From UBA5793 sp040255465 (GTDB lineage Bacteria; Planctomycetota; Phycisphaerae; Phycisphaerales; UBA5793): 64,000 nucleotides of DNA. Under the pieces are notes generated by a model, which saw only the letters and a program-made list of their open reading frames with translations, had not been told where the DNA came from and made no database searches. Both the position numbers and the translations under genes were made by a program. Each line of letters opens with the position of its first letter. Within the stretch, counting starts at the first letter, position 1. Positions 1 through 8,002 of this stretch are shown in pieces. The DNA is taken from the NCBI GenBank assembly GCA_040255465.1, contig JBDZVA010000001.1:248001-312000 (forward strand), in the 5' to 3' direction.

Positions 1-1
1 C

Positions 2-1375
2 TTGAAGGAGACGTTTGCCGGGCTCAGCGACGCCAAGGCGGTCAAGCAGTTTACGACGTTCCTTCACGAGGAGGAGAATTACTGGAAGATGCAGGCGGAT
101 GCCGACCGATCGCGGGCGGCGCGCGTCATTGAGCGCATCGAGCAGAAGAACAATGAGACGGTGCGACTCCCGGCGGAAGTGCTCTACCACGAGTTCGGCG
201 ACGGGTGCATTTCGGTGCTCGATCCCTTTACCGACATCGTCTGGCCGGATGAGTTGCAGGTGTTCAAGCGCCAACTCGAGGGCTCGTTCAGCGGCGTGGG
301 CATTCAGATCATCATCAACGAAGAGAATCAACTGACCATCGTGACGCCGCTCAAGGATTCACCCGCGCATCGCGCCGGGATTCAGGCGGGCGATGACATC
401 GTCGCGGTGGACGGCCGCTCGACGGTCGGCATCACCACATCGCAGGCGATCGACCAGATCACCGGGCCCAAGGGCACGGCCGTGACGCTGTCGATCAAGC
501 GCAAAGGCGTGGACGATCCGATCGACTATCGCCTGGTCCGGGCGGACATTCCGATCGAGACGGTCAAGGGCTGGAAACTCAAGGATGGCAACGACTGGGA
601 TTACTTCATGGATCGCTCGCAGGGCATCGGCTACATCCGCCTGACGGGGTTCATGAGGCAGACGGTCGATGACTTTGACGTGGCGATCAGCAGGATGGGC
701 GACGATCTGCAGGGTCTGGTCATCGACCTGCGCTACAACCCGGGTGGCCAGTTGCAGGCGGTCATCGACCTGTGCAACCGCTTCGTGGCGCGCGGGGTGA
801 TTGTCTCAACGGAAGGGCCGGGCCGACGGGTGAACCGAGTTCACCGCGCCACCGCGCACCGGACGACGGATCGGCTGACGGAGATTCCCGTCGTTGTGCT
901 TATCAATGAAGGCTCGGCGTCAGCCAGCGAGATCATGGCCGGCTGCCTGCGCGATCACCAGCGAGCCGTCGTCGTTGGTACGCGGTCCTATGGCAAGGGC
1001 AGCGTGCAGCAGATTTCCGACCAGGTGGACGGCGGCAACGCGCTGCTCCGCATCACGCGCGAGCATTACCTGCTGCCCAGCGGCGACATGATTCATCGCG
1101 AGCCGGAGTCCACGCAATGGGGTGTTGAACCGCACCTCACCGTCCGCATGACGCCCAAGCAGATCGGCGACTCGCTCAAGATCCTGCGCGATGCCGACGT
1201 GCTTCCGGACGCGGAAGACCCGCCGACGGAAGAGGAGATGGCTCAGCGCGATCCGAATCGCCTGCTCAATGAGGGCCTCGACCTTCAGTTGCAGACGGCG
1301 ATGGTGCTGATCCGCGCTCGTCTCTGGCCGGGCAGCAGCTCCCATCTGGTCAACAAGGTCGGCGAGCAGCCGTAG
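2..1375 (+). CDS. S41-family C-terminal processing protease with PDZ domain (5' end cut by window)
   Basis: Serine protease of the CtpA/Prc type, expected in the cell envelope, cutting proteins near their C-termini. Only 457 residues are inside the window; the frame is open to the left edge, so the true start is missing. A PDZ domain spans roughly residues 95-170 (GVGIQI, then SPAHRAGIQAGDDIVAVDG). The S41 core follows: GYIRLTGF near 212, DLRYNPGG near 245, the nucleophile segment NEGSASASE near 305, and the general-base lysine in YGKGSVQ near 333. Both catalytic residues are present. A strong terminator follows, so it is probably the last gene of its transcript. Family assignment is firm; substrate unknown. 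Confidence 0.9.
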   Translation: MKETFAGLSDAKAVKQFTTFLHEEENYWKMQADADRSRAARVIERIEQKNNETVRLPAEVLYHEFGDGCISVLDPFTDIVWPDELQVFKRQLEGSFSGVGIQIIINEENQLTIVTPLKDSPAHRAGIQAGDDIVAVDGRSTVGITTSQAIDQITGPKGTAVTLSIKRKGVDDPIDYRLVRADIPIETVKGWKLKDGNDWDYFMDRSQGIGYIRLTGFMRQTVDDFDVAISRMGDDLQGLVIDLRYNPGGQLQAVIDLCNRFVARGVIVSTEGPGRRVNRVHRATAHRTTDRLTEIPVVVLINEGSASASEIMAGCLRDHQRAVVVGTRSYGKGSVQQISDQVDGGNALLRITREHYLLPSGDMIHREPESTQWGVEPHLTVRMTPKQIGDSLKILRDADVLPDAEDPPTEEEMAQRDPNRLLNEGLDLQLQTAMVLIRARLWPGSSSHLVNKVGEQP

Positions 1376-1412
1376 TCGTTCGAGCAGATGGTCCGCCATG
1401 CCGTTCACCACT

Positions 1413-1446
1413 CGGGTCCGCTGCCTGCAGCGGACCCGTTTGTTTT
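1413..1446 (+). terminator. Intrinsic terminator between convergent S41 protease and trpC
   Basis: Perfect 11-bp stem (1413-1423 with 1428-1438, loop CCTG) followed by TTTGTTTT. It sits 37 bases after the protease stop and just beyond the trpC stop, so it may act on both strands. Confidence 0.8.
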
Positions 1447-1459
1447 GCGCCGAACGATT

Positions 1460-2296
1460 TCACGTCTCGCCGAGGAGTTCTTCCAGCGCAGCGCCGGGGT
1501 CATCCTGGCGCATGAGGTGTTCGCCGACGAGGACGATGCCGACGCCGGCTTTGCGCAGGCGTTCGATATCGTCATGGCTGCGGATGCCCGATTCGCTGAT
1601 GAGGATGTGCTTGTCTTCGACCATGTCGAGCAGGCGCAGCGTGTGGCCGAGGTCGGTCTTCATGGTGCGCAGGTCGCGGTTGTTGATGCCCAGCAGCGTG
1701 TAGCCGGGGTGGGGAAAGCCGATGTGGTGGCGCACGCGGAGCAGGCTCTCGACGTCGTGGACTTCAACGATGGAGGTCATTTTGAGTTCGGTGGCGAGGA
1801 TGAGCAGATCGACGAACTGCCCCTCGGTGAGGATGTCGGCGATGAGCAGCACGGCGTCGGCCGAGGCCGCCCGGGCCTCGTAAATCTGCCATGGATCGAT
1901 AATGAAGTCTTTGCGAAGCACGGGCAGCGGGACGCGGTTGCGGATGCGGCGAATGTAGTCCAGGTCGCCGGCGAATCCCTCGGCGTCGGTGAGGCAGGAA
2001 ATCGCCGACGCCCCTGCGCGGTGGTAGGCTTTGGCAATGGGTGACGGATCGAAATGCTCATCGTCGCGGTACTGCTCGCGCAGCCAACCGGCTGAAGGGC
2101 TCTTGCGCTTGATCTCGGCGATGACCGAGACGGTGCGCGGCGGGCGGTCGGCGGTGACGGCCTGGAAGAAATTGCGGGGCGGCTCGGCCTCGGTGGCGCG
2201 GGCGCGGATTTCCTCGAAGGAGACGGCGATCTTGCCTTGCTCCACTTCGCGGCGTTTGCGTTCGACGATCTGGCTGAGCGCGTTGTGCATATGCAT
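1460..2296 (-). CDS. trpC: Indole-3-glycerol phosphate synthase
   Basis: TIM-barrel enzyme of tryptophan synthesis that converts CdRP to indole-3-glycerol phosphate in the cytoplasm. Recognisable blocks are IAEIKRKSPSAG (catalytic lysine), VLRKDFIIDPWQIYEA, LGINNRDL and ISESGI. The product from the chosen ATG is 278 residues, normal for the family; a second ATG lies two codons in (2290). The frame stays open far upstream, but that part is arginine/serine-rich and lies opposite the CPBP gene, so it was not included. No other trp biosynthesis gene is adjacent, so the pathway is dispersed here. Confidence 0.93.
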   Translation of the reverse strand: MHMHNALSQIVERKRREVEQGKIAVSFEEIRARATEAEPPRNFFQAVTADRPPRTVSVIAEIKRKSPSAGWLREQYRDDEHFDPSPIAKAYHRAGASAISCLTDAEGFAGDLDYIRRIRNRVPLPVLRKDFIIDPWQIYEARAASADAVLLIADILTEGQFVDLLILATELKMTSIVEVHDVESLLRVRHHIGFPHPGYTLLGINNRDLRTMKTDLGHTLRLLDMVEDKHILISESGIRSHDDIERLRKAGVGIVLVGEHLMRQDDPGAALEELLGET

Positions 2297-3239
2297 GGGG
2301 TTGGTCACGCCGCCTGTTATAGCGTCGCCGCCCGTCGCGGGCCACGCCGCCGCAGACGAGTCGGCGGCGGTGAACTGGATCCTATTGATCATCGGCGTCA
2401 TTGCGGCCGGAGGTTTCGCGGCGTTTCTGTTTGGCCAGCCAGGGTGGCTCAGTCGCAGGGGATCGCCTCGCCCGGTCTCGCCGCCTCGGATGTTCGTCGT
2501 TCTGGCCTGGCAACTGCTCGTAGCGCCTTTTCTGGCGGTGGCAGTCGCATCGCTGCTCCTGACCAAGACGGGGGAAGGGACCCTGCGCGATGCGGCACTG
2601 CAGTTGCTCGTCGCCGAAGCGGTGACTTTTCCTCTGGTGCTCCTTTGGATTGGCCTTGGCCGGATGCAGACCGAGCAGGTCTGGGTCTCACACGCGATGA
2701 CGCGGATCGAGAGCAGCGGCGGCGGTCGGCCCCGCCGCACCATGTCGCCGCTCAAGGTGATCGGGTTCGGCGTTCTCGGGCTGGTTGTCTGCTGGCCCAT
2801 CGTGACGATGACGAGCCAACTCTCGGGTCTGGTGTACGAGTTCGCGACGGGAGAGCGTTCGCCGATCGTGGCGCACGAGACGCTCAAGCAACTGGCGTCT
2901 GCGGATCCCGCCGATCCGTGGCGAGCGGTGATGATCTTTGCGGTGGTGGTGATCGCGCCAATCATCGAGGAGGTGATCTATCGGGGCGCGATCCAGGGGT
3001 GCCTGCGCGGCTTCGTCCGATCGCCCTGGCCCACGATAGCGCTGTCGGCGGTTCTGTTCGGGGCGATGCATATTGGCACGGCTGCGGGAGTCGCGATTCC
3101 CGGCCTGATGGTGTTCGGCTTCGGTCTGGGGATTGTCTATGAGCGGACGGGGACGCTGCTGGCGCCGATGATCATGCACGGGCTGTTCAACGCCGGGAAT
3201 GTCGCGCTGCTGCTGGCAATGCACGTCAACGGACCCTGA
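2295..3239 (+). CDS. CPBP-family intramembrane glutamic endopeptidase
   Basis: Multi-pass membrane protein of the CAAX-protease/bacteriocin-processing (Abi/CPBP) family, 314 residues. The signature is complete: EEVIYR (motif 1), FGAMH (motif 2) and HGLFN (motif 3), in the C-terminal half after about four hydrophobic segments beginning at NWILLIIGV. The chosen ATG at 2295 overlaps the divergent trpC start by two bases, leaving no 5' leader. A GTG just before NWILLI, near 2370, would leave room for a promoter and is a real alternative. Substrate unknown; relatives process prenylated proteins, toxins or anti-sigma factors. Confidence 0.82.
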   Translation: MGLVTPPVIASPPVAGHAAADESAAVNWILLIIGVIAAGGFAAFLFGQPGWLSRRGSPRPVSPPRMFVVLAWQLLVAPFLAVAVASLLLTKTGEGTLRDAALQLLVAEAVTFPLVLLWIGLGRMQTEQVWVSHAMTRIESSGGGRPRRTMSPLKVIGFGVLGLVVCWPIVTMTSQLSGLVYEFATGERSPIVAHETLKQLASADPADPWRAVMIFAVVVIAPIIEEVIYRGAIQGCLRGFVRSPWPTIALSAVLFGAMHIGTAAGVAIPGLMVFGFGLGIVYERTGTLLAPMIMHGLFNAGNVALLLAMHVNGP

Positions 3240-3391
3240 GGACCTTGCCCCGATTCAGATTGCAGGATGTGCAGATCGATCAAACCAGCGTCGAACGGTG
3301 CGATAATCTCCATCGCGATTGCCGTAATGATCCGTTCGCCGCGCGCCTTCGGTTGCACATCGCGTGATGGGGCGTCATCGTGAGGATTCCC

Positions 3392-3420
3392 CTAGGGAAT
3401 TCGGGAATCCGTGGTACAAT
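3392..3420 (+). promoter_or_regulatory. Possible extended -10 promoter for the secreted protein at 3488
   Basis: TGGTACAAT at 3412-3420 fits an extended -10 (TGnTATAAT). No good -35 lies upstream, as extended -10 promoters allow. It is 68 bases before the start codon. Confidence 0.3.
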
Positions 3421-3487
3421 ATGCGGGATTTGGCGGCGGCGGTGTTCGTCACGCCAAGGTATCAGACTGAAGAAAAGGAGAAGAGAG

Positions 3488-4438
3488 ATGAACAAGCGAA
3501 TAAGCGGGTTGACGGCGGCGTTCGTCATCGCAGCCACGGCTGGTCTGGCCAACGCGCAAACTTATGTCTACATGCCCAATGACAATGAGGTCAACCCGGG
3601 TGCGTCAAACAACGCATTCCCATTCAACGCGGGCCAGGCCATGCGCGTGCAGCAGGTCTTTGCCGCGAGTCAGTTCGGCGGGCAGAGCGGGACGATCACT
3701 GAAATCGCCTTCCGAGTGGACGAGAGTTCGGGAGGCCCGTTCAGCGCTGGGAATATCGACACCGAGATCCGTCTCTGTCATACTTCGGTAAGCCCGCAGA
3801 GCATGAGTACCACCTTTGACTCCAACTACGGCGGCGATGTGACGCTGGTCTATGACGGATTCCTGACACTGTCGAGCAGCGGAAGCGGATTCGACATTGT
3901 CATCGACATCGATGATGTGTTCAACTACGACGGCGTCAGTAATCTGCTCGTTGAATACAAGGTATTCAACGCAGCCAATACGACACAGTTCGACGCCGCC
4001 GGCACCGGGCTCGGAAACGGCGGGCTATTGACCATCGATCGCCTCTGGGCGTTTGGCGCCAACGCGACGACTGGCTCTTCGGGCGGCGACGACGGCTATG
4101 TGACTCGTCTGACGATTGAAGCCGGCGGCTACACGTGCCGGATCACCGGCTCGTGCCCCGGCAACATCGATGTCAACTGGGACGGCGCGCAGCCCAACAA
4201 GACGCAGGCGATTGTCTTCGCCAGCAACACCGGCAGCTTTACCATCAACAACGGCAGTTGTGCCGGAACGCAGCTTGGCCTTGGCACCCGCAACCTGCAA
4301 CTGGTTCGCACCATCGGGACCGGCAGCGGCTCGGGCAGCATTGGGCGCTCGGTCGGCACCGGCGCGTGCGGCGGATTTGTTCAACTCGTCACCGTCGCCA
4401 ACCCGTGCGAGGTGAGTACCGTGGGGCAGATTCCTTGA
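3488..4438 (+). CDS. Secreted protein with SCPG/CAGT C-terminal module
   Basis: 316-residue exported protein. The ATG at 3488 follows an AAGGAGAAGAG ribosome site and opens a clear signal peptide (charged MNKR, hydrophobic core, ANA-Q cleavage near residue 23). The body (about 24-210) is rich in Gly, Asn, Ser and Asp and looks like a beta-sandwich. The last 100 residues carry a module also found at the ends of the 4666 and 16961 proteins: TGSCPG, WDGAQPN, NNGSCAGTQLGLG, TGSGSGS, CGGFVQLV, C. The paired cysteines suggest disulfides. No catalytic motif was found; a surface or matrix role is a guess. Confidence 0.78.
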   Translation: MNKRISGLTAAFVIAATAGLANAQTYVYMPNDNEVNPGASNNAFPFNAGQAMRVQQVFAASQFGGQSGTITEIAFRVDESSGGPFSAGNIDTEIRLCHTSVSPQSMSTTFDSNYGGDVTLVYDGFLTLSSSGSGFDIVIDIDDVFNYDGVSNLLVEYKVFNAANTTQFDAAGTGLGNGGLLTIDRLWAFGANATTGSSGGDDGYVTRLTIEAGGYTCRITGSCPGNIDVNWDGAQPNKTQAIVFASNTGSFTINNGSCAGTQLGLGTRNLQLVRTIGTGSGSGSIGRSVGTGACGGFVQLVTVANPCEVSTVGQIP

Positions 4439-4479
4439 CCTGACGGCGGCGGACGTGACGCCGCCTGGCTGTTCATACT

Positions 4480-4518
4480 CAGAGCCCGGGCGCGCCCTGC
4501 CCGGGCTCTGTTCTTTTT
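4480..4518 (+). terminator. Intrinsic terminator after the 3488 gene
   Basis: Perfect 12-bp stem (4480-4491 with 4499-4510, 7-base loop) followed by TTCTTTTT. It separates the two secreted-protein genes into independent transcripts. Confidence 0.85.
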
Positions 4519-4665
4519 GTTGTCTGCAAGGGTATGACGATTCGCCGTTTTTGCGGCCATTTCCCCTCTCCCGCGAAAGCCCCATGTGTTAGAATGTCGC
4601 AACTGCGGCCGGCGCCCCGGGTCGGGTCCGCCGCGCAATCGCGGTCGATGGAAGAGAGGAAGAGT

Positions 4666-5499
4666 ATGAAACGGAACGCGTGTGCCATCGTTGCGGCTTT
4701 GGTGTTGTGTTTGCAGACGGCGGCAGGATTCGCCGACACGATTTCGTTTGACGAACTTGGGCCGCAACCCTGTGGTTTCCCGGACACGATGCCCCTGACG
4801 GATGAGTATGCCGCGAGCGGCGTGACGTTTGAGGGTCCGGCGCCCGGTCAGGGCGGTGCGATCCTTGATGGGTGCAGCGGCTACGGCGTGGCGCCGCGGA
4901 GTGGGGAGAACTTCCTGGCGTTTGACATCTTCGGCAGCTACGCGACTTTGCCGGAAATCGTGCGATTTGAAGGCGGCGCGAGCCACGTCGAGTGCTACGC
5001 GACCTCGCCGCAGAATGGGGCGTTCATCCTCACAGCCTATGACGAAGCCAACAACGTCGTTGACTCGGCCAACGTGAATCTGCTTTCCGGCACCTGGTCG
5101 TACATCGAAGTGAATGGCGCGATTGATCATGTCCGCATGTCGTCTATTTCGTTTCTGCTGGCGGTTGATGACCTCTCCTGGGAAGGGATGGGAGGCGGCT
5201 ATCAACTCGACGTAACGGGCCAGTGTCCCGGCACGCTGACGGTCTCCTGGAGCGGGGCGACGCCGAGTCGTCAACAAGGACTGGTTTTCGGAAACCAGAC
5301 CGGCAGTACGACGATCCCTCGCGGCCCGTGCCAAGGCACAACGCTCGGCCTCCAGGGCAGCGTGCAACTCGTCAGGATGTTGTCAACCGGGAGCGGCAGC
5401 GGATCGGTGAATGGCACAACCAGCGCGGGATGCGGCGGACAACTTCAACTCATCGAAGCGGGATCGTGCAACACAAGCAACGTGGCGGCGATTCCATAG
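4666..5499 (+). CDS. Secreted protein, second copy of the SCPG/CAGT C-terminal module
   Basis: 277 residues. The ATG at 4666 follows AGAGGAAGAG and opens a signal peptide (MKRNA..., cleavage probably after GFA near residue 23). The N-terminal domain has the layout of exported domains common in planctomycetes: EYAASGVTFEG, a 'LAFDIFGSY' strand, 'ILTAYDEANNVVDSA', and a closing DDLSWEG. The C-terminal ~95 residues repeat the module of the upstream gene: TGQCPG, WSGATPS, RGPCQGTTLGLQ, STGSGSGS, CGGQLQLI, C, NVAAIP. A gene duplication or domain-shuffling relationship with the 3488 protein is likely; the N-terminal halves differ. Function unknown. Confidence 0.78.
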   Translation: MKRNACAIVAALVLCLQTAAGFADTISFDELGPQPCGFPDTMPLTDEYAASGVTFEGPAPGQGGAILDGCSGYGVAPRSGENFLAFDIFGSYATLPEIVRFEGGASHVECYATSPQNGAFILTAYDEANNVVDSANVNLLSGTWSYIEVNGAIDHVRMSSISFLLAVDDLSWEGMGGGYQLDVTGQCPGTLTVSWSGATPSRQQGLVFGNQTGSTTIPRGPCQGTTLGLQGSVQLVRMLSTGSGSGSVNGTTSAGCGGQLQLIEAGSCNTSNVAAIP

Positions 5500-5605
5500 C
5501 GCCTCGTCAAAGGCGGATCGACTGTCAAAGCCCAGGCAAGACGTTGGCTAGGCTTTTCAACGCTTTCAGAAACGCCGCGACGCCGTCCATACACTTGCCG
5601 CGACC

Positions 5606-6676
5606 ATGAACAACGAAAGCCACTCCAAGCCGCGCATCCTCACCGGCGACACGCCGACCGGCCGCCTGCATCTGGGCCATTACGTGGGCAGCCTCGAACG
5701 TCGTCTGGCGATGCAGGAGACGCATGACTGCTACTTCCTTGTCGCCAACGTGCATGCGATGACGACGCGCAGCGATAAGCCCGACGAGATCCGGGCCGAC
5801 ACGCTCGAGGTTCTGCGCGACTGGCTCGCGGTGGGTATGGATCCCGAGCGATCGACGATGTTCGTGCAGAGCGAAGTACCGGCCATTGCGGAACTGACTT
5901 TCTTCTTCTCGATGCTGCTGGGATTCGGGCGCGTCATGCGCAATCCGACGATCAAGGACGAGATCATCGTCAAGAATCTCGGCGATTCCTACTCGTTCGG
6001 CTTTCTGCTCTACTCCGTGGGACAGACGGCGGACATTCTCTCGTTCCGACCCGAGGCGGTACCGGTCGGCGAGGATCAGGTGGCGCACATCGAGATGACG
6101 CGCGAGGTGGCGCGGCGGTTCAACCAGGTGTATTGCGGCGTGTCGGACCAGGTGCCGGATGAAGAACACCTCGACGCCGGGGGTCTGTTTCCGATTCCGC
6201 GTGCCGATGTCGGTCGCGTCGGCCGGCTCGTGGGCACCGACGGCGTGAACAAGATGAGCAAATCGCTGGGCAACGCGATTTACCTTTCGGACACCGCCAA
6301 GGAAGTGCAGAAGAAGGTCAACAAGATCTTCACCGGCCGCCAGAGTCCGACCGACCCGGGCGATCCGAACAACGTGCTGTTCCAGTACCTCGATGCATTC
6401 CACCCCGACAAGAACCGTGTCGCGGAATTGCGCGAGATGTACGCCGGCGGACGAGTCGGCGATGGCGATGTGAAGAAGGAACTGGGCGAGTCGATCAACG
6501 CATTGCTTGGTCCGATTCGTGAGCGCCGAGCCAGGTACGAAGGCCAGGACAAGGCCATCCTTGAGATCATTCGCGCCGGCTGCGCCAAGGCCAATAACAC
6601 CGCCGAGCAGACGCTGGCGTCGGCCAAGAAGGCCATGCGGATGCAGTTCGGCGATCGGTCCTTCGGTTATCGCTAG
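5606..6676 (+). CDS. trpS: Tryptophan--tRNA ligase
   Basis: Class I aminoacyl-tRNA synthetase charging tRNA-Trp, 356 residues, cytoplasmic. The N-terminal ATP site reads GDTPTGRLHLGHYVGS (HIGH box as HLGH; DTPTG where many bacteria have QPSG). The KMSKS loop is present as NKMSKSLGNAI, and SYSFGFLLYSVGQTADIL plus VGEDQ...HIEMTRE match the Trp-adenylate pocket. Full length for a bacterial enzyme, with no sign of decay. It is the only TrpRS in the window, and no tRNA or leader-peptide signal was found upstream. Confidence 0.95.
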   Translation: MNNESHSKPRILTGDTPTGRLHLGHYVGSLERRLAMQETHDCYFLVANVHAMTTRSDKPDEIRADTLEVLRDWLAVGMDPERSTMFVQSEVPAIAELTFFFSMLLGFGRVMRNPTIKDEIIVKNLGDSYSFGFLLYSVGQTADILSFRPEAVPVGEDQVAHIEMTREVARRFNQVYCGVSDQVPDEEHLDAGGLFPIPRADVGRVGRLVGTDGVNKMSKSLGNAIYLSDTAKEVQKKVNKIFTGRQSPTDPGDPNNVLFQYLDAFHPDKNRVAELREMYAGGRVGDGDVKKELGESINALLGPIRERRARYEGQDKAILEIIRAGCAKANNTAEQTLASAKKAMRMQFGDRSFGYR

Positions 6677-6781
6677 AGGTCATACAGACCGGATCGTTCG
6701 CCCCGCTTCCCCGCGGTCGCTGCTGATGCCCGTCGCGTCCTGTGTCGATGTTTCTGGCAGGTTTCCCGCCAAGAAGCAACC

Positions 6782-7828
6782 ATGAACTGTCGCACGACTT
6801 ACGCATGTCCTGGGCTCTTTTGCCGTCTGCTCGCGGGAGTGGCGGCGGTGTCGTTTGTGGCGCCGTCGCTGGCGCAGAACGGCATCCCGGTTTTTGAGAC
6901 GAAGTACGAACTGCGCTACCGCTTTCCGCTCGAGAGCAACGACGTCCTGCCCATGGCGTTTCGCACGACCATTGCGGGGACCGAGCGCATCGTGCGCGAT
7001 CAGCGCGAGACGCTGATGCGCTACGACGGCGCGGTTGGTTTCACGCTGGCCGCCCGGCCGCTGAGTTCCACCGACAGTTTGCCGGATGGGTCCGTTGATC
7101 TGTACGTGCGATTGACGGATGTGAGCCTGGAATGCAGCGCGGGGCGAGGGTCGTACTCGATTCTCGTCAATGCGGAGGGCTTGCACGAGACTCGGCCGAT
7201 GACCGGTGAGATCACTCTCGGGCCGCACGATCAGTACCTTGGATCGCACACCGTGTCGAGCCTGCTGGCCAAGCCCAGCACGATGCGGTTCTTCAATGGG
7301 GCGCTCCTGGCTGCTCCGGTGGTGGCGCCGATGCTCTCGACGCTGGACTGCGCCTGGATGTATGCGGGGATCAGTTCGATCCTGCCGCCTCTGCCCGCCG
7401 CGGCCATCACGACGGGGCAGACCTGGAAGGCGGGGATGCCGGTGCGTCTGTCGGTGTTTGGTCAGCCGCAGATTATTCGATTCGATCTTCGATTCGAGGA
7501 GTACGACGAAAGCACCCACATCGCGCGCGTCTCGTGGAAGGCGACGCTTGCGAGCACCTCCGTGGTGCCGGCGCCCGGGATTCACCACATCGGCCCCGAT
7601 GCGGTCGCCAGCGGGACGATCCGAGGCGAAATGCGTCTGCACGTGGACACCGGCATTGTGCTGGGCAGCGAAATGCGTCTGGACCTGGCCATCAGCCACA
7701 TCAAGTCATCGAACACCCGAGTGCGATACATCAAGTCGTACACGCTCGAGAATCTGGACCTTCCTGAGCTGGACCTGCCTGCCGTCGCCGTGGTTGACGG
7801 CGAGCCCGGCGACAGCGAGCCGCAGTGA
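6782..7828 (+). CDS. Exported protein of unknown function
   Basis: 348 residues, beginning with a signal peptide (hydrophobic LLAGVAAVSFVAPSLAQ, cleavage near residue 32). The rest is beta-rich with no recognised catalytic motif. The pattern (FETKYELRYRFPLESND near the start, then ITTGQTWKAGMPVRLSVFG and GTIRGEMRLHVDTG) resembles planctomycete exported proteins that compare a 'total' quantity with a reference and carry DUF6263-like folds, but this is only an impression. The gene lies between trpS and glmS on the same strand with no strong terminator between. Confident it is coding; function not assigned. Confidence 0.65.
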   Translation: MNCRTTYACPGLFCRLLAGVAAVSFVAPSLAQNGIPVFETKYELRYRFPLESNDVLPMAFRTTIAGTERIVRDQRETLMRYDGAVGFTLAARPLSSTDSLPDGSVDLYVRLTDVSLECSAGRGSYSILVNAEGLHETRPMTGEITLGPHDQYLGSHTVSSLLAKPSTMRFFNGALLAAPVVAPMLSTLDCAWMYAGISSILPPLPAAAITTGQTWKAGMPVRLSVFGQPQIIRFDLRFEEYDESTHIARVSWKATLASTSVVPAPGIHHIGPDAVASGTIRGEMRLHVDTGIVLGSEMRLDLAISHIKSSNTRVRYIKSYTLENLDLPELDLPAVAVVDGEPGDSEPQ

Positions 7829-8002
7829 TGCGCGGCCCGGCGGATGGTCACCCGACCATGCCCTCAGGGCCCCGCGTACTATTGGCAATCGAGCGTCGCG
7901 GTGGACGGGCCGGGAAAGCCAGGACTCGAAGGGGGTCGCCCGGCGATCTGCGGCTGCTTGACTGAGGGGGCTCTGCAGGGCTCCGGAAAGGGACGGCCAG
8001 AC

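Noticed and set aside
1388..2044. 218-codon plus frame opposite trpC
   Set aside because: Antisense of TrpC motifs, no domain of its own.
2297..2965. N-terminal extension of TrpC to 2965
   Set aside because: The extra 223 residues are Arg/Ser/Thr-rich and antisense to the CPBP protease; TrpC begins at 2296.
7829..8002. Possible glmS riboswitch/ribozyme upstream of glmS
   Set aside because: No ribozyme core seen; none expected in this lineage.
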